Shown one piece after another: positions 1 to 10,487 of a stretch of 64,000 nucleotides of DNA. Made by a program: the position numbers and the translations under genes. Positions within the stretch are counted from its first letter, which is position 1, and the number at the start of each line of letters is the position of its first letter. The notes under the pieces were generated by a model. That model had not been told where the DNA came from and made no database searches. It saw nothing but the letters and a program-made list of their open reading frames with translations. Source of the DNA: an uncultured Roseburia sp. (GTDB lineage: Bacteria > Bacillota > Clostridia > Lachnospirales > Lachnospiraceae); NCBI GenBank assembly GCA_947564465.1, contig CANOCV010000006.1, forward strand, positions 1 to 64,000, given 5' to 3'.

Positions 1-42
1 GGCAGAACAGGTAAAGCAAATAAAAGGTTGGTAAAAAGATAA
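1..42 (+). other. 3' end of a plus-strand gene cut by the window edge
   Basis: A strong plus-strand terminator starts at once after position 42, so a plus-strand gene should end here. Frame 1 is open for 13 codons to a TAA at 40-42 (ending ...RLVKR). Frame 2 is open to a TAA at 32-34 (ending ...QIKGW). I cannot tell which frame is coding or what the gene is. It would converge on tuf. Confidence 0.3.
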
Positions 43-85
43 ACTCCGATGAAAATGGTGCCAAATTTCATCGGAGTTCTTTTTA
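42..85 (+). terminator. Intrinsic terminator of the upstream plus-strand gene
   Basis: A 13-bp perfect stem, AACTCCGATGAAA (42-54) with TTTCATCGGAGTT (66-78), is followed by CTTTTTAT. A second, weaker inverted pair (GGTGCCAAA at 57-65, TTTGGCACC at 96-104) overlaps it. Confidence 0.8.
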
Positions 86-134
86 TGGCACCGTTTTGGC
101 ACCACTTACAACTTTTTCACTGTTGCAAAGTTTC

Positions 135-166
135 AAAAAGGGCTTCCCGATTTCTCGGAAAGCCCC
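135..166 (-). terminator. tuf terminator
   Basis: On the minus strand, GGGGCTTTCCGA pairs with TCGGGAAGCCC around a GAAA loop and is followed by a T run. It lies 23 bp after the tuf stop codon and ends the str operon. Confidence 0.88.
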
Positions 167-188
167 ATAAAATCTAGCTTTTTACTGA

Positions 189-1376
189 TTACTCAATAAT
201 AGAAGCCACACGACCAGAACCAACAGTCCTACCACCCTCACGGATTGCGAACGTAAGACCCTGCTCCATAGCGATTGGATGAATCAACTCAATTGTCATC
301 TCTACGTTATCTCCAGGCATGCACATCTCTGTACCAGCCGGTAAGTTACATACGCCTGTTACGTCTGTTGTTCTGAAGTAGAACTGCGGACGATAATTGT
401 TGAAGAACGGAGTATGACGTCCACCCTCGTCTTTTGTCAATACGTAAACCTGTGCAGTAAACTTTGTATGGCATGTTACTGTGCCCGGTTTTGCAAGAAC
501 CTGTCCTCTTTCGATCTCTGTTCTCTGGATACCACGAAGCAAAGCACCGATGTTATCACCAGCCTGAGCCTCGTCTAATAACTTACGGAACATCTCGATA
601 CCGGTTACAACAGTCTTCTTTGTCTCCTCTTTGATACCTACGATTTCAACTTCCTCATTTACATGAAGAACACCACGCTCTACTCTACCGGTAGCAACTG
701 TTCCACGTCCTGTAATTGTGAAGATATCCTCGATTGGCATCAGGAACGGCTGATCTGTTGCACGCTGCGGATCCGGAATATGGCTGTCTACTGCATCCAT
801 TAACTCCATGATCTTGTCGCCCCACTCTCCTGAAGGATCTTCAAGAGCCTTTAATGCGGAACCTTTGATAATCGGGCAGTCCTCAAAATCATACTCTGCT
901 AACTGCTCTGTGATTTCCATCTCTACTAACTCAAGCAACTCCTCATCGTCTACCATATCACATTTGTTCATGAATACAACGATGTAAGGTACACCTACCT
1001 GACGAGACAATAAGATATGCTCTTTTGTCTGCGCCATAACACCGTCAGTAGCAGCAACAACAAGGATAGCGCCGTCCATCTGTGCAGCACCAGTGATCAT
1101 GTTCTTAACGTAGTCAGCATGTCCTGGGCAGTCAACGTGTGCGTAATGTCTGTTGTTTGTCTCATACTCAACGTGAGCGGTAGAGATTGTGATACCTCTT
1201 TCTCTCTCTTCCGGAGCTTTATCGATGTTCTCGAAATCTGTAGCTTCGTTTCCTGCTACTCTCTCAGATAAAACCTTTGTGATAGCTGCTGTTAAAGTCG
1301 TCTTACCATGATCTACGTGACCAATGGTTCCGATATTACAATGTGGTTTGGTTCTTTCAAACTTAGCTTTTGCCAT
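189..1376 (-). CDS. tuf: Translation elongation factor Tu
   Basis: EF-Tu is the cytoplasmic GTPase that carries aminoacyl-tRNA to the ribosomal A site. The protein is full length (395 aa). The P-loop GHVDHGKT is at residues 19-26, DCPGH at 82-86 and NKCD at 137-140, followed by the two beta-barrel domains ending in [10 protein letters not shown]. An AAGGAGGAC ribosome binding site precedes the ATG. It is the last gene of the str operon (rpsL-rpsG-fusA-tuf) but also has its own promoter in the 170-bp gap behind fusA, so it can be expressed beyond the operon level. No defects are seen. Confidence 0.98.
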   Translation of the reverse strand: MAKAKFERTKPHCNIGTIGHVDHGKTTLTAAITKVLSERVAGNEATDFENIDKAPEERERGITISTAHVEYETNNRHYAHVDCPGHADYVKNMITGAAQMDGAILVVAATDGVMAQTKEHILLSRQVGVPYIVVFMNKCDMVDDEELLELVEMEITEQLAEYDFEDCPIIKGSALKALEDPSGEWGDKIMELMDAVDSHIPDPQRATDQPFLMPIEDIFTITGRGTVATGRVERGVLHVNEEVEIVGIKEETKKTVVTGIEMFRKLLDEAQAGDNIGALLRGIQRTEIERGQVLAKPGTVTCHTKFTAQVYVLTKDEGGRHTPFFNNYRPQFYFRTTDVTGVCNLPAGTEMCMPGDNVEMTIELIHPIAMEQGLTFAIREGGRTVGSGRVASIIE

Positions 1377-1489
1377 TTTAAAACGTCCTCCTTAATTTCT
1401 GCCTGCTTTCAGGCAATCTTTTTATTGGCTGCAATCACCGTCTGCGGCACTCGCGGGTAATTGCTTTTAAAGTTACTCGGCTATCTCTG

Positions 1490-1518
1490 ATTATATAAAA
1501 TAATACCAAGATTTTCAA
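1490..1518 (-). promoter_or_regulatory. Sigma-A promoter for tuf
   Basis: On the minus strand TTGAAA (1513-1518), a 17-bp spacer and TATAAT (1490-1495) lie in the fusA-tuf gap. This gives an internal promoter and an untranslated leader of about 105 nt. Confidence 0.75.
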
Positions 1519-1545
1519 GTGTTTTATTACTGCTTACGCTTCTAT

Positions 1546-3663
1546 TTATTTGCCTTTATTGGCTACGATCTTATCCTGCACAGACTTCGGAACCTGCTCG
1601 TATTTTTCGAAGAACATTGAGTAGTTACCGCGTCCCTGTGTTTTAGAACGTAAATCCGTAGAATAACCGAACATTTCTGCAAGCGGTACATACGCCTTTA
1701 CCATTTTTCCGCCGCCGATATCGTCCATACCTTCGATACGTCCGCGACGCGAGTTGATATCACCGATTACATCGCCCATATATTCCTCCGGCATCGTAAC
1801 CTCAACCTTCATAATCGGCTCTAAGATTACCGGCGATGCCTTGCCCATTGCCTCTTTGAATGCCATGGAACCTGCAATATGGAACGCCATCTCGGATGAA
1901 TCGACTTCATGATAAGAACCGTCATATACGGTTGCGTGTACGCCTACTACCGGGAAGCCTGCAAGGATACCGGCTTTTGTAGCCTCCTCAATACCTTCGC
2001 CGACTGCCGGAATATATTCCTTCGGAATCGCACCGCCGACAACCTCTGAATCGAATTTAAACAACTCTTCTCCATTGGCATCCATCGGCTCAAAGCGAAC
2101 CTTACAGTGTCCGTACTGTCCACGTCCACCGGACTGCTTTGCATATTTGTATTCCTGATCGACATTCTTTGTAAATGTCTCTTTGTAAGCAACCTGCGGC
2201 GCACCTACATTTGCCTCTACCTTAAACTCACGCAGAAGTCTGTCTACGATAATTTCAAGATGCAGCTCACCCATACCGGCGATGATCGTCTGACCGGTCT
2301 CCGGATTTGTGTGTGCACGGAACGTAGGGTCCTCTTCTGCAAGTTTTGCCAAAGCCTCGCCCATTTTTCCCTGTCCTGCTTTTGTTTTCGGCTCAATTGC
2401 AAGCTCAATAACCGGCTCCGGGAACTCCATGGACTCTAAGATTACCGGATGCTGCTCGTCGCAGATTGTATCACCGGTTGTCGTAAGCTTAAATCCGACA
2501 GCTGCCGCAATATCTCCGGAATAAACCTTGTCAAGCTCGGATCTCTTATTTGCATGCATCTGAAGAATACGGCCGACACGCTCTTTCTTATCCTTTGTCG
2601 CATTCAATACATAGGAACCGGAATTCATAACACCGGAATATACACGGAAGAATGCCAGCTTACCTACGAACGGGTCCGTCATAATCTTGAATGCCAGAGC
2701 AGAGAACGGTTCGTCGTCAGATGAATGTCTCTCTACCTCATTGCCGTCCAGATCAACGCCCTTGATTGCAGGGATATCTGTCGGTGCAGGCATATACTCC
2801 AAAATTGCATCCAATAATTTCTGAACACCTTTATTTCTATACGCGGAACCACAGCATACCGGCACTGCCGTACACTCACAGGTTCCCTTTCGAAGTGCAG
2901 CCTTCATATCTTCTGCGGACGGCTCCTCGCCCTCCAAATACTGCATCATCAAATCATCATCTAATTCGCATATTTTCTCAACCAGCTCGGTATGATACAG
3001 CTCTGCATCGTCCTTCATATCCTCCGGGATATCTGTGATGGAAATGTCATCACCCTTGTCATCGTTGTAAATATATGCTCTCATTTCAAACAAGTCAATG
3101 ATTCCCTTGAAATCATCTTCTTTGCCGATTGGTAACTGAAGAATAATTGCATTCTTACCCAATCTTGTACGAATCTGGTCAACAGCTCCGTAAAAATTCG
3201 CACCCAAAATGTCCATCTTATTGATAAAAGCCATTCGAGGTACATTGTATGTGTCAGCCTGACGCCATACATTTTCCGACTGCGGCTCCACTCCGCCCTT
3301 TGCACAAAAGACACCGACCGCGCCGTCAAGTACACGGAGTGAACGCTCCACCTCAACCGTAAAGTCAACGTGTCCTGGCGTATCAATAATATTGATACGG
3401 TGCTCTAATGCACCCGGTTTTGTCTTACAGTCTTCCTGCATTGTCCAATGACATGTTGTAGCGGCTGAAGTAATTGTGATACCTCTTTCCTGCTCCTGCT
3501 CCATCCAGTCCATCGTAGCAGTACCTTCGTGAGTATCACCAATTTTATAGTTGATACCGGTATAATAAAGAATACGCTCCGTCAATGTTGTTTTACCAGC
3601 ATCAATGTGAGCCATAATACCGATATTTCTGGTTCTCTCTAATGGATATTCTCTTCCAGCCAA
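1546..3663 (-). CDS. fusA: Translation elongation factor G
   Basis: EF-G is the ribosomal translocase GTPase. The protein is 705 aa, normal for the family. The P-loop AHIDAGKT is at residues 18-25, followed by DTPGHVDF and NKMD. Domains II-V follow, including the domain IV segment near GGRGQYGH and a C-terminal domain V with RRGRIEGM. An AAGGAGG ribosome binding site precedes the ATG. It starts 16 bp after rpsG, so the two are co-transcribed. The complete set of G motifs argues for the housekeeping factor, not a TetM-type ribosomal protection paralogue. Confidence 0.98.
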   Translation of the reverse strand: MAGREYPLERTRNIGIMAHIDAGKTTLTERILYYTGINYKIGDTHEGTATMDWMEQEQERGITITSAATTCHWTMQEDCKTKPGALEHRINIIDTPGHVDFTVEVERSLRVLDGAVGVFCAKGGVEPQSENVWRQADTYNVPRMAFINKMDILGANFYGAVDQIRTRLGKNAIILQLPIGKEDDFKGIIDLFEMRAYIYNDDKGDDISITDIPEDMKDDAELYHTELVEKICELDDDLMMQYLEGEEPSAEDMKAALRKGTCECTAVPVCCGSAYRNKGVQKLLDAILEYMPAPTDIPAIKGVDLDGNEVERHSSDDEPFSALAFKIMTDPFVGKLAFFRVYSGVMNSGSYVLNATKDKKERVGRILQMHANKRSELDKVYSGDIAAAVGFKLTTTGDTICDEQHPVILESMEFPEPVIELAIEPKTKAGQGKMGEALAKLAEEDPTFRAHTNPETGQTIIAGMGELHLEIIVDRLLREFKVEANVGAPQVAYKETFTKNVDQEYKYAKQSGGRGQYGHCKVRFEPMDANGEELFKFDSEVVGGAIPKEYIPAVGEGIEEATKAGILAGFPVVGVHATVYDGSYHEVDSSEMAFHIAGSMAFKEAMGKASPVILEPIMKVEVTMPEEYMGDVIGDINSRRGRIEGMDDIGGGKMVKAYVPLAEMFGYSTDLRSKTQGRGNYSMFFEKYEQVPKSVQDKIVANKGK

Positions 3664-3679
3664 CGGATTTTCCTCCTTA

Positions 3680-4174
<495 letters not shown>

Positions 4175-4312
4175 TTACCAAATGGACCATAATTATCCAT
4201 CGGATTTTATTTGCTGACCAAACCATAACGCTTCGTCAGACTTTTTCATCTCGATTAATTCAACGGTACTCACATGTGTCTCTCTAAAATGTGTTCGTGC
4301 TAGGTATTTGTC

Positions 4313-4349
4313 CTAAGGGGTACCAAGCCCTGCTTGGGGGATTCCTTAG
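4313..4349 (-). promoter_or_regulatory. Structured rpsL-rpsG intercistronic element
   Basis: The minus-strand transcript forms a two-part stem: CTAAGG pairs with CCTTAG outside, and CCAAGC pairs with GCTTGG inside, with an asymmetric internal loop and an AGG loop. There is no U run, so it is not a terminator. In E. coli the S7 repressor site lies in this same gap; that this is the equivalent site is inference. Confidence 0.45.
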
Positions 4350-4420
4350 ATCTTCTATTCGATAATAATCCCAACACTAACCTTTAGTTCTGTTTGTGAT
4401 ACTATTGGTCTGCCAAAAAC

Positions 4421-4840
4421 TTATTTCGCAGCTTTCGGTCTCTTAGCGCCGTATTTGGAACGAGCCTGTTTTCTGTTGGCAACACCTGCTGTGTCAAGTG
4501 TTCCTCTGATGATGTGGTAACGTGTACCTGGCAAATCCTTAACACGACCGCCACGAATCAGAACAACGCTATGCTCCTGCAGGTTGTGGCCTTCTCCCGG
4601 AATATAGCTTGTCACTTCGATTCCATTTGAAAGACGAACTCTGGCGATCTTTCTAAGAGCTGAGTTAGGTTTCTTAGGCGTAGCTGTCTTAACCGCTGTA
4701 CATACACCTCTCTTCTGCGGTGCAGAATCGTTCGTAGGTTTTTTCTTCAGAGAATTATATCCCTTCTGAAGCGCCGGTGCAGTAGACTTCTTAACAGATG
4801 TCTGACGTCCTTTTCTTACTAACTGGTTGAATGTTGGCAT
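4421..4840 (-). CDS. rpsL: 30S ribosomal protein S12
   Basis: S12 is the decoding-centre protein of the 30S subunit. The start is the ATG at 4840 (139 aa, [13 protein letters not shown]), preceded by AGGAGGTGAAAATA; longer readings upstream have no ribosome binding site. The KKPNSALRK loop and the [10 protein letters not shown] loop keep the wild-type lysines at the positions where streptomycin resistance arises, so the S12 allele looks sensitive. It opens the str operon from a consensus promoter 55 bp upstream. In many Firmicutes rpoC lies directly upstream; here about 8.5 kb of other genes intervene. Confidence 0.97.
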   Translation of the reverse strand: MPTFNQLVRKGRQTSVKKSTAPALQKGYNSLKKKPTNDSAPQKRGVCTAVKTATPKKPNSALRKIARVRLSNGIEVTSYIPGEGHNLQEHSVVLIRGGRVKDLPGTRYHIIRGTLDTAGVANRKQARSKYGAKRPKAAK

Positions 4841-4894
4841 TATTTTCACCTCCTGTATTATTTGATAAATGTACATTTCTATGCACACTATCCT

Positions 4895-4923
4895 AGTATA
4901 TAAGCCGATTTCCCGTTTGTCAA
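4895..4923 (-). promoter_or_regulatory. Sigma-A promoter of the rpsL-rpsG-fusA-tuf operon
   Basis: On the minus strand TTGACA (4918-4923), a 17-bp spacer and TATACT (4895-4900) lie 55 bp before the rpsL ATG. The operon therefore does not depend on read-through from rpoBC, which fits its separation from that operon here. Confidence 0.85.
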
Positions 4924-5010
4924 GAAAATTTTCATCTATGATATTAGAAAAGTTATCGTTCAGCCCGCACCATTCGCACATAGCACTGGCTATAGCTGAA
5001 CTGTAATTTA

Positions 5011-5047
5011 GAAAAACGGTGCAGCCTTCTAATCCGGCTGCACCGTT
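5011..5047 (-). terminator. Terminator of the Ig-like protein gene
   Basis: On the minus strand AACGGTGCAGCC pairs perfectly with GGCTGCACCGTT (12 bp) around a 9-nt loop, followed by TTTTC. It insulates the str operon promoter from the gene upstream. Confidence 0.88.
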
Positions 5048-5068
5048 CTCTATCTTAAAATATAAGAA

Positions 5069-7846
5069 TTATTTTGTTCTTTCAGATGGTTTAAATGTAT
5101 AACTGCTGCTTCCCGTTACTTTCTGACCGTCACTGTCTATAAGTTCATAAACAATACCATAACTGCTGTCTGTATACGGCGCAACAGAAACCATGTGCGA
5201 AGCCGATACATTTACAATCTCTTTATCTAGTGTAAGAATGACTGCATTGTTATCTGTGGACATTTCCGCACTTGTCACCTGATACTGAACATCCGTGCTG
5301 CCAACCTGAACAAAATTGAACTGTCTGCTGTTTAAAGTAGCTGCGTTAATTCTGTTGGTGAAGTAAAGCTTAATCTGATTCTTAGCAATCATCTCCACTG
5401 CATAGTCACTGTCTGTATCTGCCTTGATACCAAAAGCTGCTTTTGCTGTGTTTACATAATTAATCGTTACATTCTCCTCAATGTCGTCTCCAACCTTAAC
5501 GGCAATGATGCTATTTCCTGTGACTCCCGGAGCCGCCAGTTCAATTGCCATGATACCCTTCTCGTTTGTAGTACCTTTGCCCGGAGCCGCTGACGCATTG
5601 ACACCTGTAATTGTATAGGATACGTTTTCACTTGCCACTCTATTTCCATAATTATCCAAAACACGTACATATACAACAGTATCCGTATCCTGATCTACGC
5701 TTGCGCCGTTCGGCATGAGAACATCCACTTTCATACCGCTTAAAGTCCATTCCATTGTCAGATTTAATCCTGTATTCCAAAGAATATCACCTGTACCAAT
5801 GTTCTTGTAAGACACGATCTCTTCATTCTCATTATAGAAGCGGAAAACTACATCCCTCGTATCCATAGATTCTACATCAATATAACCGTTCAGTTCGGTC
5901 TGACCAATTTCCGTAGATGTTAACGTTGCAGCGTTGTTTGCTGATGTGAGCTCGCCCTTACCGGATTTATCATATTTCAACGGTACATTTTCGATACTGA
6001 GAAACTCGTTCGGTCTCTGTACACGTGCCACGGTATTCGGATTGCTGTATTTAAATTTGTAAGACTGTGCCACCGGAAGGAATCCGATCATCCATGTCTT
6101 TCCGACTTCACTTGTACTGTTCTTCGCAATTTCCGCAATAGAAGACTTAAAGTTTGTTGTTCTTGCCGGAACATCTGCTTCTATCGCACTGTCTACAAAT
6201 GTAGTTCCTAAATCAACCCAGTAAATATTTGCTTTTGTCAGCTGAATGCTTGGCGTTACGCCTTCTTCTACACTCAACGCTACGTTATAATTACCTGCCG
6301 TTGCAGTCAGTCCCTCCACGTAATCAATATCATTACCCTGAAGCTTGATCACAACCTGGCCTTTTTCATCTGTACTTGCCATAAAGGAAGTTACGGTTGC
6401 AGTATTTCCTATACCATTTCCGCCGATTTCCTGACCCAGTTTCGTAATTTCCGTCTCGTCTTCACCGTAAACAAACTTAATGTTTGCACCGGAGTCCGTA
6501 CTTAAATTGTTATTCTTGTCATACAGCTGTGCCGTTACAACTACGGTCTGGCCTTCCATCGCATAATATTCCGGAACCTCTTCTACTTCTTCTTTGTTTG
6601 GAACAGGCGCCCACTGAACTGACGTATAAATCTCACCGCCATTCTGCGCATTTAATTCTGTCTGATCCAGCCCTTCTACCCGAATGCTTGCTTTCAAAGC
6701 CGTAATTCCCGTAGTAGTCGTATCAACAACTGCCTGGTTCCCGTTTGTTTTCAAGCTGTTCTCTTCTGCCTTTGTCGCTTCTTCCTCTGTTGCATGAATC
6801 GCATAAATACCGGACTGCGCCGTCGCCGGTGCCAATACATTTACATTCGTATAATTACCGTTTGCATCTTTGGCATTTTCTGCCGGATACAGAAAATAAG
6901 CTCTTACCTTATCGTTTGCATCCTTTACCGTAATAATTGCATTTCCTGCATACGGGAATGCCGGAACTTTATAAGAATATCTGTAATTTGCATTCAAAAA
7001 CTCCGAGCCCGCCGGAAGGTATTTCTGCGCCTCAGTGTAGCTCCATGTCTGTGTTTCATATAATATGGAATCGGAAACATCCGTCCATGTGACAGAATTT
7101 TGAATCGGCGTTCTTGCGGTCACTTCATCATTCGTAGTTGCCCATGGTCCGGATATCTTTGTAAGAACATATCCTTCATTTGATGCATCCACCTGTCCCT
7201 GTGACACTAACGATACTACAAGACGGCTGTTTGTATCGGTCTGTCTCGTAACCTGAATAACAGAATTTACATTTGCATTGCTTGCATTCGTTACTTCTTT
7301 GTGGAACAGATTCACTCCGCCTTCCGAATACAAGTCAATATACATTGCCGTATATTTCGATAGATTCAGCTTATGAAATGTCAATGTAATATACTGAAGT
7401 CCAGCAGGTACCGCCTCTACTGTTGTGGTCGTTGTCGTATTGTTTGCATCATTATAAACGGAATATGCACCCGATGTTCCGCTCTGCTCTGCCGTCGGGA
7501 AGTTTACTTCCCAATCTCCCAGATGTGCGTTTTCACTTGTTGCCGGCAGCAGCAATTCCGGTTCTGCCGTCAAATATACCTTATGGTCATCTTCAAAAGA
7601 GCTTACTTTCTGGCTGTTTACATACTCCTGTTCTTTTCCGCCGTTAACGGAATCCGTCACATAAATACCGTCATCATTTGCAGACGCATTGTCGGAAGGC
7701 TCAATATCCCGATAGAAGAAAGTACGGTTATTCTCTACCTGAATTCCATTCAATACAATCGAACCGAATTTTACGGTAATATCTGTTGACTGGTTCGAAG
7801 ACACCTCTGTTGCCGTGACAATAAAGCTCTGATATCTGCTACTCAC
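5069..7846 (-). CDS. Ig-like-domain surface protein, C-terminal part (frameshifted)
   Basis: This 925-residue frame has no signal peptide and its first possible start (GTG, 7846) lacks a convincing ribosome binding site. The frame is open further upstream to 7927, overlapping the end of the signal-peptide ORF at 7873-8463, so the two look like one gene broken by a single-base indel. Two invasin-like (Big_1-type) stretches are visible, around VVVTAQLYDKNNN and VVYVRVLDNYGNRV, each followed by a segment rich in Gly-Lys-Gly turns. The last 120 residues resemble an SbsA-type Ig-like domain (KLYFTNRINAATL ... ILTLDKEI). No LPXTG motif or S-layer homology repeats are seen, so how it is anchored is unknown. 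Confidence 0.7.
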   Translation of the reverse strand: MSSRYQSFIVTATEVSSNQSTDITVKFGSIVLNGIQVENNRTFFYRDIEPSDNASANDDGIYVTDSVNGGKEQEYVNSQKVSSFEDDHKVYLTAEPELLLPATSENAHLGDWEVNFPTAEQSGTSGAYSVYNDANNTTTTTTVEAVPAGLQYITLTFHKLNLSKYTAMYIDLYSEGGVNLFHKEVTNASNANVNSVIQVTRQTDTNSRLVVSLVSQGQVDASNEGYVLTKISGPWATTNDEVTARTPIQNSVTWTDVSDSILYETQTWSYTEAQKYLPAGSEFLNANYRYSYKVPAFPYAGNAIITVKDANDKVRAYFLYPAENAKDANGNYTNVNVLAPATAQSGIYAIHATEEEATKAEENSLKTNGNQAVVDTTTTGITALKASIRVEGLDQTELNAQNGGEIYTSVQWAPVPNKEEVEEVPEYYAMEGQTVVVTAQLYDKNNNLSTDSGANIKFVYGEDETEITKLGQEIGGNGIGNTATVTSFMASTDEKGQVVIKLQGNDIDYVEGLTATAGNYNVALSVEEGVTPSIQLTKANIYWVDLGTTFVDSAIEADVPARTTNFKSSIAEIAKNSTSEVGKTWMIGFLPVAQSYKFKYSNPNTVARVQRPNEFLSIENVPLKYDKSGKGELTSANNAATLTSTEIGQTELNGYIDVESMDTRDVVFRFYNENEEIVSYKNIGTGDILWNTGLNLTMEWTLSGMKVDVLMPNGASVDQDTDTVVYVRVLDNYGNRVASENVSYTITGVNASAAPGKGTTNEKGIMAIELAAPGVTGNSIIAVKVGDDIEENVTINYVNTAKAAFGIKADTDSDYAVEMIAKNQIKLYFTNRINAATLNSRQFNFVQVGSTDVQYQVTSAEMSTDNNAVILTLDKEIVNVSASHMVSVAPYTDSSYGIVYELIDSDGQKVTGSSSYTFKPSERTK

Positions 7847-7872
7847 CGCACTGACATTCGAATATGTATCCT

Positions 7873-8463
7873 TTAATCCGATGTTATGGATGACACCGGA
7901 ATATCTACAACCGTTACAAGGATCTCCTTATATTTTCCATTGGCCGCGGTCACTTTGATAATCGCCGTTCCCGCATTGATGCCCGTCACTGCACCGGCTG
8001 CATTTACCACTGCAACATTCGTATCACTGGATGTATATGTCAATTGCTTATTCGTAGCGTTGGCAGGTAATACACTTGCCGTTATCTGTGCGCTTGTTCC
8101 GGCGCTCAGCGTCGCTGACGGTGAAATGGAAGCCGTAACGCCCGTGACCTCCACATTTACTGGCGTCTGCACCGGAACAACCGGCGTCTTATCCTTTACA
8201 TTAATCTTAACATATGTAGATTTTTTCTTCTTATTTTTCCCGGTAACCGTTACCGTAATTTTTGCCGAACCGATCCCCTTTGCCGTAACAGCCCCTTTTT
8301 TGCTGACAGTTGCCACGCTCTTTTTGCTCGACTTATAAGCAACTGATTTCTTGGCAGAGGCTGCGTCCGCTTCCTCTGACGGCATCACGACACCTGTAAA
8401 CACAAGCGCAGATACCAACAAAAATGTCACAACACGTTTCCACAATGCTTTTGACTTGCTCAT
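7873..8463 (-). CDS. Ig-like-domain surface protein, N-terminal part with signal peptide
   Basis: This 196-residue ORF starts with a Sec signal peptide (basic n-region, hydrophobic core VVTFLLVSALVFTGVVM, probable AxA cleavage near ADAAS at about residue 35). It carries one lysine-rich and one complete Big_2-type bacterial Ig repeat (SDTNVAVVNAAGAVTGINAGTAIIKVTAANG). It stops at 7873, but another frame continues the protein directly with GLKDTYSNVSAVSSRYQ and runs on for more than 900 residues. An AGGAGG ribosome binding site precedes the ATG. If expressed as read, it would give only a short secreted Ig fragment. Confidence 0.75.
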   Translation of the reverse strand: MSKSKALWKRVVTFLLVSALVFTGVVMPSEEADAASAKKSVAYKSSKKSVATVSKKGAVTAKGIGSAKITVTVTGKNKKKKSTYVKINVKDKTPVVPVQTPVNVEVTGVTASISPSATLSAGTSAQITASVLPANATNKQLTYTSSDTNVAVVNAAGAVTGINAGTAIIKVTAANGKYKEILVTVVDIPVSSITSD

Positions 8464-8673
8464 TTTTTCCTCCTCATTAACTAATAAAATCTACATATTG
8501 AACTTTCACATTATATCCTTTCCATATTCTAAATGTTAATTAATAATAACATAAAGTCAATTTTCTATTTATCTCACAAATTGTCTGTTAAAAATCGAAT
8601 ATTTTTCAAAAAAAAACTCTCGTAACCTTTTTTCTTGCATAAGATACTAAATTTTTACTACTTTTTTGTATGA

Positions 8674-9090
8674 TTATTCTTGTTCTTCTACCATTTCTTC
8701 CATATTATTCCGGCCTATCCTGTCTTCTGCGTCATCATCCATCCCAAAATCACTGCTTTTCCTGCCCTCTAAAAATGACGCAACGGCCAGCCCTGCACAC
8801 AAAAAGCACCATATAGCCCAGAAACATAGTTCCGGACGGCTTCCGGCAAATATAAATCCGACTATGGCCGCGCTCCCGTACACTGCCGTTAACGCAATAT
8901 TTCCTTTTTTATATTTCTTTTCTGATTTCACAAAAATGATTCCCCCGACAAGCATCAAAACTGCCATAACTATTCCTGCCCCGCCGCCAATCCCCCCGTT
9001 CTCGGCAAGCATATTTTCAATTGACCGGAACATGAAAAGAAAATACAGTACAATCGATAACATGCCGGCTACTCGTCTTAAAACCTTCAT
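8674..9090 (-). CDS. Small four-helix membrane protein of unknown function
   Basis: The start is the ATG at 9090 (138 aa, MKVLRRVAGML), with AAGGAG 8 nt upstream; the longer reading to 9141 has no such site. Four hydrophobic stretches are visible: LSIVLYFLFMF, IVMAVLMLVGGIIFV, ALTAVYGSAAIVGFIFA and CFWAIWCFLCAGLAVASF. The C-terminal tail is strongly acidic (about DDDAEDR to MVEEQE). I do not recognise a family. It is alone on its strand, within the accessory segment between rpoC and rpsL. Confidence 0.65.
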   Translation of the reverse strand: MKVLRRVAGMLSIVLYFLFMFRSIENMLAENGGIGGGAGIVMAVLMLVGGIIFVKSEKKYKKGNIALTAVYGSAAIVGFIFAGSRPELCFWAIWCFLCAGLAVASFLEGRKSSDFGMDDDAEDRIGRNNMEEMVEEQE

Positions 9091-9440
9091 GGTGAATTCT
9101 CCTTCTTTTGTACAGTAACAGTTTAGACATCCATTCTGCAATCTTTATTTTTCATCATATACCTGTCAAATATTATATACTTTTCAGCCCTTATAGGCGT
9201 TAAAAACACGTTATAAAGTTTTCCATTAAGCTAATAATTAACCATCATGTCGTTTCATTTATATGCAGAGCACATAAAAAGAGGCCAGACAATATACTTC
9301 ATTGAGACTTTTCTTTCTATGTTGCTTCACGTTTTTCCCTACATCTTATTTCACTTTCACGGACTTTACTGCCGGATATTTACCGGATTTTAGTTTCTTA
9401 TTTTTTTTAAACGCAAAAAGTATGTAAAGTTTGGTTACTC
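9091..9440. other. AT-rich intergenic stretch, no gene seen
   Basis: About 350 bp separate two divergent genes. I find no ORF with a ribosome binding site and no RNA gene here. A TATATAAT on the minus strand near 9175 could serve the small membrane protein. The only strong signal is the plus-strand promoter listed next. Confidence 0.4.
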
Positions 9441-9446
9441 TGCAAA

Positions 9447-9474
9447 TTGACAAGGATAAATTTAAAAATATAAT
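9447..9474 (+). promoter_or_regulatory. Sigma-A promoter for the epimerase-phosphatase pair
   Basis: Perfect TTGACA (9447-9452), a 16-bp spacer and perfect TATAAT (9469-9474). Transcription would begin near 9481, inside or just before the AGAAGGAGG ribosome binding site, so the leader would be only about 10-15 nt. Confidence 0.8.
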
Positions 9475-9494
9475 TAAATAAGAAGGAGGAATCT

Positions 9495-10400
9495 ATGATG
9501 AAAAATGTTTTGATTACGGGGGGGACGGTTTTTGTCAGCCGATATGCGGCAGAATATTATGTCAAAAAAGGGTATCGTGTATTTGTCTTAAACCGGAACA
9601 GCAAAACCCAGCCAGACGGAGTTACCCTGATTGAAGGCGACAGACATGATCTCGGGAGCAAACTGCATAATTATCATTTTGATATAATTTTCGATATTAC
9701 GGCTTATACCGCTAATGATATAGATTTATTATTGAATGCGGTTGGCGGCTATGAAAATTATATTTTTATCAGTTCAAGCGCAGTGTATCCTGAATCCTGT
9801 CCGCAACCCTTTCACGAACAGACAAAAACGGGAGCAAATAAATATTGGGGTAAGTATGGAACAGACAAAATAGAAGCGGAACAGACATTGCTCAAAAGAG
9901 AGCCGAACGCCTATATTCTCCGACCACCGTATCTGTATGGACCGATGAACAATGTATATCGGGAAGCGTTTGTGTTTGAATGCGCTCTGAATAACAGAAA
10001 ATTCTATTTGCCTAAGGAGGGACAATTAAGACTGCAGTTTTTCCACGTGCATGATTTGTGCCGCTTCATGGATATTATTCTGGATAAAAAACCTTCCCGG
10101 CATATATTCAATGTCGGAAATAAAGAGACGGTGTCGGTCCGCGACTGGGCTGCCTTATGTTATAAGATAGCCGGGAGAAATTTTGAATTTGTCAATGTCA
10201 ACAGCGATGTAGAACAGCGAAATTACTTCAGCTTTTATAACTATGAATATTGTCTTGATGTAACGGCACAAGAGGCACTGATGCCGGGGACAATGCCGCT
10301 GGAAGAGGGATTGAAGGAATCCTTTGAATGGTATTTAAATAATTCCGATGCGGTAAATAAAAAACCGTATATCGAGTATATTGAAAATAATTTTGTTTAG
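9495..10400 (+). CDS. NAD(P)-dependent epimerase/dehydratase family protein
   Basis: This is an extended short-chain dehydrogenase of 301 aa, the family that acts on nucleotide sugars. The N-terminal dinucleotide motif is GGTVFVS in place of GGTGFIG, close to the variant in CSP41-like members. SSSAVY (about residue 93) and the YGTDK Tyr-Lys pair (about residues 121-125) supply the catalytic triad, and RPPYLYGP is the typical substrate loop. GGAGG precedes a tandem ATGATG, so either Met may start. The histidine phosphatase follows after 87 bp and is probably co-transcribed. The substrate cannot be told from sequence; a sugar-nucleotide role near a glycosylation island is only suggestive. Confidence 0.85.
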   Translation: MMKNVLITGGTVFVSRYAAEYYVKKGYRVFVLNRNSKTQPDGVTLIEGDRHDLGSKLHNYHFDIIFDITAYTANDIDLLLNAVGGYENYIFISSSAVYPESCPQPFHEQTKTGANKYWGKYGTDKIEAEQTLLKREPNAYILRPPYLYGPMNNVYREAFVFECALNNRKFYLPKEGQLRLQFFHVHDLCRFMDIILDKKPSRHIFNVGNKETVSVRDWAALCYKIAGRNFEFVNVNSDVEQRNYFSFYNYEYCLDVTAQEALMPGTMPLEEGLKESFEWYLNNSDAVNKKPYIEYIENNFV

Positions 10401-10487
10401 AAAAAACACTATCAAAAGCGGAAGTCTTTCCATCTATATGATGGAATTAAGGCGACTAATTTTTCGAGGAGATGGGGGGAAGATCAG

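Noticed and set aside
7873-7927. Programmed -1 frameshift in the Ig-like protein gene
   Set aside because: No slippery heptamer and no strong downstream structure are visible in the overlap; an indel or sequencing error is simpler.
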